Source: Meconema thalassinum
Lineage: Eukaryota; Arthropoda; Insecta; Orthoptera; Tettigoniidae
Length of the DNA stretch: 64,000 nt
NCBI GenBank assembly: GCA_946902985.2
Contig: OX336397.1
Span: 154,187,890 to 154,251,889, forward strand
Reading direction: 5' to 3'
Part shown: positions 40,755 through 52,479 of the stretch, in pieces
How positions within the stretch are numbered: position 1 is the first letter of the stretch
How the letters are laid out: every line of letters starts with the position of its first letter
Translations under genes and position numbers: made by a program
The notes under the pieces: generated by a model
The model's database searches: none
Seen by the model: only the letters and a program-made list of their open reading frames with translations
Told to the model about the DNA's origin: nothing

Positions 40755-41090
40755 CTTCCTTCCGTGGCTTAGACGGCACCTCGCCGCCCTCTCACCACTG
40801 GGTCCGTGGTTCAAATCCCGGTCACTCCATGTGAGATTTGTGCTGGACAAAGCGGAGGAGGACAGGTTTTTCTCCAGGTACTCCGGTTTTCCCTGTCACA
40901 ATTTCATTCCAGCAACACTCTCCACTATCATTTCATTCCATATGTCGTTCATTTAATCATTGCCCTAAGGGAGTGTGACATGCTTCAGCAGCAGGCACAG
41001 TTCATATCCTCGCCGCTAGATGGGGGCTTCATTCATTCATTCCATTCCCTGACCCGGTCGGTCGACTGGAAGCAGGCTGTGGATTTTCAA
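40755..41090 (+). repeat. SINE-E, near full length
   Basis: The tRNA-like head (CCGTGGCTTAGACGGCACC; B box GTGGTTCAAATCCCGG) is followed by the body shared with 1-232 (CTCCGGTTTTCCCTGTCAC; GGAAGCAGGCTGTGGATTTT). Confidence 0.8.
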
Positions 41091-43004
41091 CAGCTCCCTT
41101 CTTCTGCCGATCAAGCAGGAGAACGAATACCTGTTTGGTTTTACGGGTGTGGATTTCTCTATCCCAATATAAGGTTCCATTATCTGAAACATCTTTTGGC
41201 TGGTGCTTACAGTATAACTAGTCCTGTAGCGTTAGCAACATTGTTGTGGTTGCTCATCCGCCCTCGGTCTCACTGTCCCAATATACCATCGTTACTCCCC
41301 CTACAGCCCAACCTGCCACTACACTCTCACGACATTCAAATTCAGCCCTTACACAGCTACTACAGATCCTCTCCCAACCCCCAGCCTTCCCTCTTACATA
41401 GACACTCAGCCCCAAACCGAACACAGGACTCTGGGATCGCTAGGCGCCTGCCTGGGGACCGGGCCTGAACCCCGGTCGCCTGGGATGGAGCTTGGCGGAC
41501 CGGAAAACCCAATTCAAGCCAAAAATATACATATCACAGTATATATTAACCTAAAACAGCATTCCCCTAACCCAAAATCACTCTCAAAACAATATTACCG
41601 GTTACAAGCACACACAACGGCTATCCGACAGTTTCTGCAGTCGAACACAGGACCTGTCGGCTCGTATCGGGCCTGCCTGGGGATTAGGCGAAAGCCTGTC
41701 CAACGGGGTGGCGCGCTGCGGGCTGGCTGGTCACTTTTTTTAGTCCAAACACACCCTAATCCTTTTTTCCGAAACCCAAAACAAAATTATTAACTTCGAT
41801 CAGCTTGAAATTTAACTTTTAACACAGTCCAGAAACACAAAATTTACATATTCACTTAAAAATCAACTCAGAAACTGCGGAACTCGGATAGCCAATCACA
41901 GCCCTGGATCACAACGTCCGACTAATTTTTTCAACCAAATACCAATTTATCCAAACCAAACCCACTTTACATTATAGCCACACCTCCAAAATACACTTTT
42001 CGAACAAAAAATTAAAATATTTACCATCAGGAACACCCGAAATGGATCAAAACAAATTCACCAATCACAGCCCAGTACAGACGCCCGCTCAGCCGGCATA
42101 TTCAAATACAACCAATCACAACTCATCTTTAACACACAGTCCATACAAATCATTAAATCATCATATTTCCCATAGCGAGGCTTATTATATTATTATTATT
42201 TTATTTTTAAACAAATTAACCTACTTCAGGTCTTTTCAACAATTTAATACTATCAAACGCCAACCCACTAGAGGTCTGTCTTCCTTCCTTAAGCTAAAAC
42301 CTAATTTTTTCAACTCATTTGATTATTATTACTAATACTAAGCTGAAGCTGCTGCAACGCCGGCCATGGTGCACGTTAGCGGCGAACCATGGCGAGTACA
42401 ACGAAAGTCATAACATCCACAGCATTGGCAGGAGTGTGCACTGGCCCACAATGGCCATCAGGCACATCCTGTTCCAAACTTAAGCTGGAACAGATCTGCT
42501 ACTCCCTATATCATCTTGCACTGCCCTAAAAATTGATTAATTGCTCTGTATTTAGTCAATTAAACCAACAATATCTTCATCCTAGCACAACTCAAGTCAC
42601 TCACTGCAAACACCCTGGCCATAAGTCACTCATTAGACTAAAGCCAGAGGTAACGTCTAGTTCTAATAGTATTACTATCATTATCTCCACACTTCATGCT
42701 AACAAAGTAGAGTAAAAGGAGCCCGGTTCACGGGCACCAGACTCTTAATTTTCACCCTGCATTGCACCTATCAGGTGCTTTGCTTGTCACAGCCTGAGAG
42801 TAGTCACTGTGTTCACGCACATTATTATTATTTACTTTGCACACGCGCTTACACCTTCTCAGCATATTTACTGGAAAGAAACCATTTACAATCCCAGATA
42901 TACATCATAAGGAGCAAATTCTTGGTGACTACATTCCGTAGTAGCTTTACACTTTTCCTTCACTCATTCAGACTTGATCAGCCAAAAACAGCCGTACAAT
43001 GCGA
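41091..43004. other. Unassigned 1.9-kb interval
   Basis: Several short plus frames (for example 41485-41793, 42042-42335) are rich in Asn, Pro and Ser. None has a domain I recognise. The 220-codon frame at 40806-41468 begins inside the SINE and is therefore not a natural gene. The sequence might belong to an unrecognised repeat, but I see no ends. Confidence 0.35.
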
Positions 43005-43190
43005 CACGTCGAAATTATGACTGTCTTCTGCATAATCTTAAAAAGGCCTGGGTCTAATTTGAACTCTGTTCGAGATTCCTTTAAGTTTTTCGGAATGACG
43101 CCAGTGCTGGAGATGATTATAGGACCTGTCTTGACTTGTGCCATGTGCCATTGCTTCCTGATCAGTTTTGAAAGCGCTTTAAACTTTTAT
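43005..43190 (-). pseudogene. LINE C-terminal remnant, minus strand
   Basis: The minus strand encodes LSKLIRKQWHMAQVKTGPII, SSTGVIPKNLKES and MQKTVI, a pattern familiar from the C-termini of insect endonuclease-RT elements. Only about 60 codons are left, preceded by an (ATA/AAT)-rich tract. Confidence 0.6.
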
Positions 43191-43697
43191 TATTATTATT
43201 TTGTTTCGGTCGTCTGGGCACCACGAGCCAATTTCAATGCTCTGTCCTTTGCTGTTCCCTCTTCTTCCTCCAGTAAAGTTATTCCTTTATCATCTCACTA
43301 TGTTTCCTCTTCCTTTCCTCGGACCATTTCGAGCCGGGTTTCTTTCCCTTCCTCGCTTGGAATCCTTCCATGTTTAGCACTTTTTGCCTAAAAATAACTC
43401 TCTATGGTGTATCTTCTTCTCTGATATTATTTCTTTCCAAATCCTTTTTGACTTCTTGTACCCAGGTTGTTGTTGTTGTTGACTTCATGTTCCACAGGAA
43501 TGTTATTATTATTACGTTACTTCATTCTCAGAACATCACCTGGCAACTACAGTATACAGATTACAAGCATAATCACCACCTTTAAAAAACTATTTCCACT
43601 AGTTCGTGAATTTTGTAACTAATCTAGTTGTCGCAATGCTGACTGCTTTTTGCATTGACTTGAATAAATTGGAGTCAACATCAAGTTATTTCCCTTG
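43191..43697. other. Unassigned interval
   Basis: Pyrimidine-rich on the plus strand, with no confident family; it may be more of the same decayed LINE. Confidence 0.35.
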
Positions 43698-44090
43698 CCA
43701 CGGTGGGCGAGTGGTTATCGTGTCGGACTACCAACCCCAAGCTTGCAGGTTTGCTCCTGGCCGTGGTAAGTGATTTTTGAAAGGTGACAAAAATCACGGT
43801 ACGCATGTCATACGATGTTGGCATGTAAAAGAACTCATTTGAATTCAGTAGGCCGTGTTCATAATGGCAAAATTAATCTCAGGATTTTCTGCCAACACAA
43901 AAGTACCTCCTTTCTCTACTAGAAAGCGCTATAGTGTGAAGGAACTTGGATATCTAACCTCCTTGACTTTCATAGCACGCCAAGTAACTACAAAATTCGA
44001 CATGCAAGCTGCCGTCTGGGCGTCAAAAAACTTTCACCCGGCACCCGAGGCCATACGAAATTATTATTATTATTATTATTATTAATATTA
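43698..44090 (+). repeat. SINE-D, near full length
   Basis: A tRNA-like head (CGGTGGGCGAGTGGTTATCG, then GCAGGTTTGCTCCTGGCC) resembles a class II tRNA such as tRNA-Ser or tRNA-Leu. The body contains TCATTTGAATTCAGTAGGCC, CTCTACTAGAAAGCGCTATA and CACCCGGCACCCGAGGCC. The 3' end is a TTA microsatellite. Relatives are at 51930-52290 and 53812-54165. Confidence 0.8.
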
Positions 44091-44149
44091 TTTGCGACAT
44101 CGTGGTCTGATACCCTGTGCCATTGTGATGGCTGTACTAGTGCCGTGCC

Positions 44150-44268
44150 TTTATTAAGGAACCATCCTGGCATTTGCCTGGAGTAGAAGTGGGGAAACCA
44201 CGGAAAACCACTTCCAGAATGGCTGAGGTGGGAATCGAATCGGTCCTAGCCACTATACCACGAGGTGA
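44150..44268 (+). repeat. SINE-C-like fragment
   Basis: Shares AACCATCCTGGCATTTGCC, AAACCACGGAAAACCACTTC and GGCTGAGGTGGGAATCGAA with 40215-40310. It ends TAGCCACTATACCACGAGG, which is the complement of a tRNA-like head. Confidence 0.6.
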
Positions 44269-44329
44269 TCCCGCAATGAATGGACATGTTGGACATCAGC
44301 TCTGTGTACTTGTATTACAGACAGTTTAT

Positions 44330-44757
44330 AATTTAGCGTATGGCTTTTACTGCCAGGAGTGTCCGAGGACATATTCGGCTCGCCAGAGGCTGTAGCTACA
44401 TCATGCGGACACCCATAGGGTGAGCAACAAGTTCCGTTCAATTTCCAGTACAGTAGTTCCGACTTTCGCTACCAGATATTACTGACACCTAGTGGTGAAC
44501 GTTGGAACTTTGATAGAGCGTTACAACGATATCTAACCTAGAAATTTAGCTTCACACAAGTTTAGTTTGTGGAAAGATCCTTTACATGCCATAAATCTAT
44601 GACATGGGACCGCCGGCTTTACTTCCCCTCTGAAGGTAGGTTTACTGAAGGATTTTAACGCTCTTAAAAAATCCGACAAGTTCGGCCAGGTTTGAACCCG
44701 CGACCTTGGGCATAGAAGCACAGCATGTTACCGACTACGACACCGAAGCCGCCGTAG
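44330..44757 (-). repeat. SINE-A, near full length, minus strand
   Basis: On the minus strand it runs from the head GGCTTCGGTGTCGTAGTCGG through AAAGCCGGCGGTCCCATG to GGCGAGCCGAATATG and CCATACGCTAAATTATAA. Confidence 0.85.
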
Positions 44758-44935
44758 TGAAAGTAGGAACTTTTGAAATTGTTGTCTGCAGTCCTTACTT
44801 GAATTAAAAACAGATAACACACACTAATAATTAACACCGGTTATCAGACAGTTTCTACACACACCCAAAGTACACGGGGCTACATGGCCGCGTGGTCGCA
44901 GCCCCTAAACTGAGGATCCAATAACCAGGACCAAG
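44758..44935 (+). repeat. SINE-B tail fragment
   Basis: Contains CAGATAACACACACTAATAA, TTAACACCGGTTATCAGACA, ACACGGGGCTACATGGCCGC and CTAAACTGAGGA, the 3' half of SINE-B. Confidence 0.75.
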
Positions 44936-45074
44936 AAATCATGGTGTGAAGAAAGGAGGAAGATTTTCTATGCACAGATGAAGAGATTTGGGAGAAGAAA
45001 AATAAACCATTAGCTAAATACGTTCCATCACAGAAGGGCATGACTATGTTAATAATAATCCAACAAACCCTGTA

Positions 45075-46345
45075 AGGCAATGTTGTTGTTGCTTGAGTCT
45101 TCAACCTTTTGACTGGTTTGATGCAGCCCTCCATGCCTACCTGTCGTGAGCTAATCGTTTCATCTCTACATAACTACCACACCCTACATCCAAGGCTATC
45201 TGTTTAACATATTCTAACCTTGGTCTACCCCTACAGTTCTTGTCCTCGACCCTTCCTTCCATAACTAAGCTTGCTATTCCTGGGTGTCTTAGCATGTGTC
45301 CTACCAACCTATCTCTTCTCTTCATTAGCAGTCGCCAGAACATCTCTTCTCTCCCACTCGTATTAATACCTCTTCGTATGTAACCCTATCTACCCATCTG
45401 ATCTTCATCATTCTCCTGTAACACCAAATTTCAAATGCTTCAATTCTCATCTTTTCTTCTGCACCAACAGTCCAAGTTTCACTTCCATAGAGCGCCACGC
45501 TCCAGACAAAAGCTTTCAAAAATGACTTCCTAATACCTAAATCTATATTCCATGTCAACAGATTCTTTTTCTGTAGAAATGCTTTCTTTGCTTACTTTTT
45601 ATATCCTCTTTGCTTCTTCCATCACTGGTTATTTTGCTTCGTAAGTAACACAAGTCTCCTACTTCCTTCAGCTTCTCACCTGCCAATTTGATGTACATAA
45701 GGGTTTCTGATTTCTTTCTGCTGCATTCCAAAATTTTTGTTTTACATTTATTAATTTTCATCATGATTCTTTCCTCAAGACGGAGTCCATACCATTCAAA
45801 AACTCATTCAAATCCTCAGGCTTGTCAGCCAAGATGACGATGTCATCAGCAACGCTCAGAGTTGAAATTGTTTCTCCTTGAATCTCCACTCCCACTCGAA
45901 ATTTTTCTCCAATTTCCTTCATTGCTTGTTCAATGTAAAGATTGAAAAGTATGGGTGATAAGTTGCAGCCTTGCCTTACACCTTTCTGAATACCAGCTTC
46001 TCTCTCATGTATTTCAGCTCGAATGACTGCTGTCTGGTTTCTGTACAGATTGTAGTTCACCCTCCTATCCCTGTACTTTATTCCAATCGTTTCCAAATTG
46101 TCAAACAATTTAGCCCAATCAACGTTATCAACAGTCTTTTCTATGTCTATAAATGCCATGAATGTGCTCTTATCTTTCCTTATTCTACCTTCCAAAATGA
46201 GCCTAAGACTTAGTACAGCTTCCATTGATCCTACATTTCTCCTGAAACCAAACTGGTCTTCACCCAACTCCGTTTCTATCTGGCTTTCCATCCTCTTGTA
46301 AATTATTCTAGACAGGATCTTGGAAGCATGAGTAATCAAGCTGAC
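45075..46345 (-). pseudogene. RTE-like LINE, 3' half
   Basis: Minus-strand frames, in order, encode an RT (45761-46339) with GEDQFGFRRN, FIDIEKTVDNVDW, GVRQGCNLSPILFNLYIEQ and a catalytic box VADDIV where FADDIV would be expected. A connector with MMKINKCKTKILECSR follows (45555-45764), then ALYGSETWTV and YRRMMKIRWVDRV (45325-45558), and a tail with RRDRLVGHMLRHPG and CRGRPRLEYVKQI (45137-45343). Frame breaks at about 45762, 45556 and 45340 make it a pseudogene. It resumes upstream beyond a SINE, at about 46850-47000. Confidence 0.85.
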
Positions 46346-46346
46346 G

Positions 46347-46845
46347 GTTCCTCAGTTTAGGGGCTGCTAAAACGCGGTCATGTAGCCCCGTGTACTTTGG
46401 GTGTGTGTAGAATCTGATAACCGATGTTAATTGTGATGACTGTATTGGTGTGTGTTATCTGTTTTTAATTCAAGTAAAGACTTCAGACATTGCATTTTTC
46501 AAGTAGTTCCTACTTTTGCCGTCAAACGTCACCGTCAACGACTACTAGTTCAGAACATGGCTACTAGACGCCACCGCAGTCGGCTCCTGGCGACGAACGT
46601 TGGAACCTAAGAGCTTTGTTTAAATTTAACCAATAATTTAGCTTCTCACAGGTGTAATTTGTGGAAGGTTCTTTAACATGCCATAAATCTATGACATGGG
46701 CCCGCCGGCTTTTCTCCCCCTCGGAAGGCATAATGAGGGATTTTAACGCTCTTAAATAATCCGACGATTTCGGCCGGGTTTGAACCCGTGATCTTGGGCA
46801 TAGAAGCTCAGCATGCTACCCACTACGCCACCGAAGCCACCTATT
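46347..46845 (-). repeat. SINE-B, full length, minus strand, inside the RTE-like LINE
   Basis: It runs from GGCTTCGGTGGCGTAGTGGG (head, right side) to CTGAGGAACC (left side). TCAAGCTGAC on the left and TCAAGCTGAT on the right give a near-perfect 10-bp duplication. It splits the LINE 3' half from the residue at 46850-47000. Confidence 0.85.
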
Positions 46846-46849
46846 CAAG

Positions 46850-47039
46850 CTGATTGTACAGTAATCTTCACATCTGTCAGCTCCTACTTTCTTTGGTATA
46901 GGGATGAGAACATTCTTCTTGAAATCAGAGGGTACCTCACGATATGACAATTGATGGCATTGCTTCTCTAGAAATGCCGAGTGATGTCGAAACATTCCGA
47001 CTGTGCCCGAAAAATGCCCAGGAGTTTGTAATCGCGAGA
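46850..47039 (-). pseudogene. RTE-like LINE, upstream continuation
   Basis: Minus-strand words such as PSDFKKNVLIPIPKK-like coding (46900-46960) and the sequence TATCGTGAGGTACCCTCTGA fit the region just upstream of the RT fingers in RTE-type elements. The frame is short and was judged by eye. Confidence 0.5.
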
Positions 47040-47047
47040 CGCACTGC

Positions 47048-47878
47048 CAGGGCCGGATTTAATAGTATGCCGCCAATAGGCTGAAGTCCATTTGCCGCCC
47101 CCTCAATTGTTCATATTTGCTTAATACATTTGTTTTATACAACAAAAGGATAGAGATTGGCGTTTTCATCTTTTTTAAACATAAAGTTCATTTAGTTTAG
47201 ATAAAACTACAAATTTAATGGCTTACATAGTAAATGTTATAATGAAATTAGTTATCTACTTGTTTTTTTACTTACTTGTTTTAAGATTCGTAAAAAATGA
47301 AATGGGTTTCGAACTTAATTAATTTGTTCTTTTAGATCAGTGATCACTATTTTACACATATTTTTATATTGTAATGCTAATGGCTATCTGTTGCGTAATT
47401 GAAGAACTGTGTTCAATTTGAATTAAGTTGTCCTACATGGTGAAATGAAATTGCACAAAATGTAGTTAATTACTGATTTATGTGTTGAAAAATATACAAA
47501 CTTCTCTAAAACAACTCACCCCACGTAATCTTCGTGTTCAAATTTACATAGCTTTCGCACGAGATTTCTTAATGGCAAACTCGTTAATAATTTCCTCATA
47601 TGAAAGTGTTTTTGTTGTATTTGCCTCAATACAAAGTAATGAAAGTGAGTTTAACCATATTTCAGAAATACTAGTTCTGAACTCTTGTAAGGCAGGAAGA
47701 TCTGTAGAAGGACTAAACGATATTTTTAAGTAACTTGTATTCTTAAATTCGTACGGAAAATATTATTAAAGTCTGAAATACTTCATTTTAACTTTTGAAT
47801 GAATTACCAAACTGCCGCCCCTGACAATTTGCCGCTCTAGGCTGCAGCCTACTTAGCCTATTTAGAAATACGGCCCTG
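47048..47878. mobile_element. hAT-type MITE with 8-bp duplication
   Basis: Ends are CAGGGCCGGATTTAA and, inverted, CAGGGCCGTATTTCT. CGCACTGC (47040-47047) and CGTACTGC (47879-47886) flank it, 7 of 8 identical. The subterminal GCCGCCCCCTC and TTTGCCGCCC motifs are inverted at the two ends. The frame at 47482-47733 has no recognised domain. Confidence 0.8.
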
Positions 47879-47886
47879 CGTACTGC

Positions 47887-48159
47887 TTGCCCTTGTTGCC
47901 ATGGTAACTGTAGTTGTGTCCACGTTAATTCCAGTAGACTGCCAGCGCAGCGCTGTCAACATGAGTCACGGTCTCACTCTGAAAGTCCCATGACTCAATG
48001 ACGCAACAAGCCAGTCTGCTGGGTGACGTGGGTAGTGGGCCAGGTCAGGATAGCCTGACGTCGAGTTTTCCTTCGAGGAACACAGGAAAATGCTCAGCAA
48101 CGTCATCTTCTTAGGCTACCCACTGTTTCATAAAGATTCATGAGAATGAGATGAGCCTG
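47887..48159. other. Unassigned interval
   Basis: No recognised coding or repeat content. Confidence 0.35.
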
Positions 48160-48785
48160 CAGGGGCGTATATACAATTTCTTTTCGTGGAAAGAAAATTG
48201 GGAGGATTCTCAGGGGACTGTCACCGCAAAATACCCAGAAATATCAACCAATATCTTAGAGCATATAACTTTGTGTAATTATTTTAGATAAGATTCAAAG
48301 TTTATATGGGCTACAATTACTGGCAATACAAATGAAGTTGCAAAATACAACACAACACACAAATAAAATGTTATAGTTAATGCATTTTCTATTATGGCCG
48401 ATGGAGTATGAATGGCAAATATCTAAATGTTTTGTCAATTTACTACGCAGAACGGTAAACAGTTTTTTTATATATTTTTTAAATTAAAAGTTGATAATTT
48501 ATTTCTCAAAAGTACCGTATTGTGGAATTGTTAGTTTTGCCTCACTAGGCTGAGGGTACCTCGTTCCAGCCCTCAGACTAGAATTATAATTCTTGGCAGA
48601 GCCGGCAATCGAATTCGGACCTCCAGGGCGGCAGCTAAGAATGCTAGGCACAACACCACGAGGTAGTCTAATTTCAATCTTAATATTGTTTATAACTTAG
48701 CCAATAATTTAAGATTAGGGTACAACTGAATTTACATTTATTTTATGCTCTTATCAAAGCAACACTTTCTTAATTTTTATTGGCT
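48160..48785 (-). mobile_element. hAT-type element related to 7995-8599, reverse, truncated
   Basis: It begins CAGGGGCGTATATACAATTT and matches 7995-8599 in reverse, including ATATCTTAGAGCATATAACT and GTAATTATTTTAGATAAGAT in forms of both copies. The far end lacks the other terminus. It too holds a SINE-C (about 48540-48670, minus). Confidence 0.75.
48540..48670 (-). repeat. SINE-C fragment, minus strand
   Basis: The head on the minus strand reads ACCTCGTGGTGTTGTGCCTA with B box CGAATTCGATTGCCGGCTC. Its position inside the hAT-type element parallels that of 8165-8345. Confidence 0.65.
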
Positions 48786-48837
48786 TATTTCGGGCGTGGG
48801 CTTGTAAGAGCGGTTCGCGACTTTTTCTTGGTTTGTT

Positions 48838-48930
48838 GGTTCTATAGTTTAGGGGCGGCTACAACGCGGTCATGTAGCCCCGTGTACTTTGGGTGAGTAG
48901 AATTTGTCTGATAACCGGTGTTAACCTGAA
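48838..48930 (-). repeat. SINE-B tail fragment, minus strand
   Basis: GTTTAGGGGCGGCTACAACG, GGTCATGTAGCCCCGTGTAC and GATAACCGGTGTTAA are the reverse of the SINE-B 3' end. Confidence 0.75.
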
Positions 48931-49003
48931 GTACGCCGTCCAAATGGACAGACGAAGAAGTACCGAGTAGGAGACATCGTACTACCGCAGGGCGATCTGC
49001 GAC

Positions 49004-49725
49004 CAGGCGCGGATCTAGAGTTTGGCTTTGGGGTGGGGGGTTTCAGAGAATCGAAATTGTCAAGAAAAATGGTATCACTAAAAACGCAATCACAAAATAA
49101 CCAAACGTAAAAAACCAGACTTTTTTTTGCAAGCAACATGGAAAGAAATTTTATGCGTTTAGCGCACCAAAAATATTCGTACACATTGAAAGGCGTGTTT
49201 TGCGACTTTTACATCGAGCTTCGAGAAAAGTTTCAAGGTACGTTACAGTTTCGGCAAGTCGAGTTGGTACCGACAAAGGGAGAAAGTCACAGCTTAAATT
49301 GCCAACCAAGCTTGCAGTTTGGACGTCGGCCAAAAATTTGGGTGCGAAAAAAGCCCCAAATTCCTATCCATGCATTACTGCACATTCATCGTGACATCAC
49401 TATAAACATAGATTCGGTAATCACAAAGTTTACTAAACAAAATAGAAGAGTTGATTTTTTTACATAATTAATCGTTATATATAACAGGTATGAATTTGTA
49501 AATATGTACACTTGTAACAGAAATAATAATTGCAATAAAGATATTTTCAGTAATGAATAAAATGAAAAAAAAACCCTGTTTTTCAGTTAAAATTCGTTAA
49601 GTTTTATTTGTCTGGTTATTGTGTTTTCGTTTTTTGAGTTTGCAAAAAAAAATGGTCTCCGTATGGTGGGGGGGGGGGGGTCATTACCCCATGACCCCCC
49701 CCCCCCCGCCTTGAATCCGCGCCTG
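49004..49725. mobile_element. hAT-type MITE with 8-bp duplication
   Basis: Ends are CAGGCGCGGATCTAG and, inverted, CAGGCGCGGATTCAAGG. TCTGCGAC (48996-49003) and TCTGCAAC (49726-49733) flank it, 7 of 8 identical. The 109-codon frame at 49138-49467 has no recognised domain but is the longest frame in any of the MITEs here. Confidence 0.8.
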
Positions 49726-49822
49726 TCTGCAACCTAGGCATTTGTGGCAGATGGCTAACGGGACCAAGCTCATTCGGCCTGTAAAGCTGGTCTCAGACCA
49801 GGGTGCGCAGTAACCCGTCAGT

Positions 49823-50710
49823 TTTTTTAAGAGCATTAAAATCCCTCAGTATGCCTTCCTTCGGAGGGGAAATAAAGCCGGCGGTCCCATTCCACAGATT
49901 TATTGCATGTAAAAGAACCTTCCACTAACTAAACTTGTGTGAAGCAAAATTTGTACGTTAGGTTTGATTAATGCTCTTAAGTTCCAACGTTCGTCACCTG
50001 GCGCTGGTTGCGATGGCAAATGAGTCGTCGAGTTGCAAAACTCGTTTAATCCACTTGTGATTAAGAATCATTTTCAAGAGAAACGTTTCTCTGGACTCTG
50101 CCTCACGTATCTTTTGTGTTTGTTGTTTTCTACTTTTTGCTTTGTGTTTTTGGTTTTTTGGTTTTGTGTTTGTTTTCTGCTTTTGCTTTTGTTTTTGAAT
50201 TTTGCTTTTTGCTTCGTTTTTTTGTTTGTTTTGTGTTTGTTTTCTGGAAAATCAAAATAAAACAAAATAAAATATAAAATAAACCAAAAAAATCAAAATA
50301 AAAGCAAAATAAAATAAAACAAAATAAACAAAACAAAATACAAAACAATACTAAAATTAAACAAAACAATTTAAAATAAAACAACATTAAATTAAAAAAG
50401 AAAATCAAAATAAAATAAAGTAAAATAAAATTATTTTACGACATGATCCTTATTCACGTGTTTTGCAACTGGACGACTCATATAGTAGTAGCCAAGTTCA
50501 CGGCTAGGTGTCGTGGACAGCAGCATTTGGTAGCGAAAGTATGAACTACTTGAAATTTTCGTCTGCAGTCCTTACTTGAATTAAAAACAGATAACACACA
50601 CTAATACAGTCATCACAATTAACACCGGTTATCAGACAGATTGTACACACACCCAAAGTACACGGGGCTACATGGCCGCGTTGTCGCAGACCCTAAACTG
50701 AGGAACCAAC
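49823..50710 (+). repeat. SINE-B, split by a foldback element
   Basis: The 5' part (about 49823-50020, head missing) has AAAGCCGGCGGTCCCAT and TTCGTCACCTGGCGCTGG. The 3' part (50485-50710) has GTAGCCAAGTTCACGGCTAG, TTAACACCGGTTATCAGACA and CTAAACTGAGGAACCAACC. Between them lies the foldback element 50021-50484. Confidence 0.8.
50021..50484. mobile_element. Foldback-type element, copy 2, inside SINE-B
   Basis: Ends are TGAGTCGTCGAGTTGCAAAA and, inverted, TGAGTCGTCCAGTTGCAAAA. The interior is T/G-rich (50110-50245) then A/C-rich (50250-50435), the same asymmetry as copy 1 at 31851-33030. Computed frames here are low complexity. Confidence 0.7.
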
Positions 50711-50865
50711 CAACCAACCGTTCATTTAACGCCAAACACACCCACTCTAAAGTATGGCTTGTTAATCGATTCATTTCAGTTTTCGAATATTCGAGTAATC
50801 GATGCAGAACATTCGATAAATTGCTACAAAACAATCGATTGTGCGTTTAATTGGTTGGTCCATGT

Positions 50866-51556
50866 TGATGATGATAATGGTTGTTTTAAGGGGCCTAACA
50901 TCTAGGTTATCGGCCCCTAAAGGTTTGGGTGATCGTGAAGATGATAATGAAATGTAAACTATAACTAAAACTAACTACTGACTTACATACTAGAAGAAGA
51001 AATGGTAAATAAAAGGAGAATAAGGCAAATAAAGGACAAGAGGAAAAGAAATGCCCTCAACCCTCGAAGAATGCGGATTGAGGGACTTGGAAGGAAGAAG
51101 AGCCATGAAAGGCCCATAGGAAAGTGAAAGAGGAGAAGGTCCACCCCACAGGTAAGGGACAAAAGGGGGAAACCGGACCCAGATCAGAAATCTCTCGGGG
51201 TCGCCAACTCTCCAACTCACCAGCCGTGAGCCCCTGAGGGTGTAGCTATATCCAGGGTGCACCAGAAGTGGTGGGGCTACATACACCCTTCCTCCTTGAG
51301 GGCCTTGAGCAGAGGGCAGGAGATGACGGGAAAAGAAAAAGATGGCTGACCCCTCGCAGAATGACGGTATCAGAAAAGATGAGACAAGGGCCGATTAAGG
51401 CGGGGTCGGAAGAGAACAAGAGTTGACCAAGTGAGGTCGACAGGAAAGAAGACGGAGAGGAGCCCGGCACAAGTAAGTGGAAGCAATGCCAGACTCAGCT
51501 GGGGACCCACGGTCGCCAACCCACGTCCCACTAGATGTGAGCCCCTGGGGGGTGGT
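50866..51556. repeat. 690-bp dispersed repeat, copy 1
   Basis: Starts with an ATG/GAT microsatellite and TTGTTTTAAGGGGCCTAACA, containing the hairpin GGGGCC...GGCCCC. It ends ATGTGAGCCCCTGGGGGG. It is near-identical in layout to 56908-57598. A sub-phrase GTCGCCAACTC/CC...GAGCCCCTG occurs twice within the unit. Not coding in a recognisable way. Confidence 0.75.
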
Positions 51557-51639
51557 TGGTCCAATAATATTGATTAATTGTTTTGTTTTGTCGATTAATC
51601 GCTCCTTTAACTGCGCTCTCACGGAAGCAAAACAAAAGA

Positions 51640-51890
51640 AGGAAGGAAGCTTTTAGTTTTACGTGACCGTTAATCATGCGACGGAACCTCCTTTTTACGT
51701 GGAATCCGAACCACAGGTCATGGCATTTCACTCCGAAAATCTCACATGCATGAGTTCTTCCATTTGACGCATATAATGTTCTGAACTAGAATCGTGGAGT
51801 TATCTGCCACGGACTGCTATGGGAATCGAATCCGGTCCACCTTGGTGAGAGGTCAACATCTTGACCACTGCGCCATCACGCCCCCTCAGA
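51640..51890 (-). repeat. SINE with tRNA-like head (family F-like), minus strand
   Basis: On the minus strand it opens GGGGGCGTGATGGCGCAGTG and has B box CCGGATTCGATTCCCATAG. The head resembles 10266-10290; the bodies differ. Confidence 0.6.
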
Positions 51891-51929
51891 GGCAAAATAT
51901 ACAATTAATTAAAATATAATAATAATATC

Positions 51930-52290
51930 GTATCGTCTCGGGTGCCGGGTTCAAGCTTTGTTAAGTGACGCCCAGTGGGCAGCTTGCATGCGGAATTTTA
52001 TCGCTCCTTGAAACTCTATGAAAGTCAAGGAGGTTAGATATCCAAGCTCCTTGACATTATAGCGCTTTCTAGTAGAGAAATGAGGAACTTTGTGTTGGCG
52101 AAAATCCCGAGATTAATTTCGCCATTAATGACACGGCCTACTGAATACAAATGGGTTCTTTAACATGCCAACATCATATGACATGCGTATCGTGATTTTG
52201 TCGCCTTTCAAAAATCACTTACCACGGCCAGGAACGAACCTGCAAGCCTGGGGTAGGTAATCAGATACGATAACCACTCACCCACCGTGG
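51930..52290 (-). repeat. SINE-D, minus strand
   Basis: The reverse of 43698-44090: CTGGGCGTCACTTAAC region, CTATAGCGCTTTCTAG-type words, and the head CCACGGTGGGTGAGTGGTTA at the right end. Confidence 0.8.
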
Positions 52291-52479
52291 CAAGCATTAA
52301 GATATATTGTATCATATAATTAATGTACCTTCTTTGTGGCTGCAAAGTAAAACAAAAAAGTTCCTGTCCTAAATTGTAAACATTGAACAAGAATTTGAAA
52401 TTTCTGCTGAAAACCCTTCGTTTTCTTTTTTCGAAATCCTTCCCACTTTTATTGATGTCTGTTCTTCCACTGTTGGTTG

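Noticed and set aside
40806..41468. A 220-codon host gene
   Set aside because: The start lies within a SINE and the remainder shows no domain.
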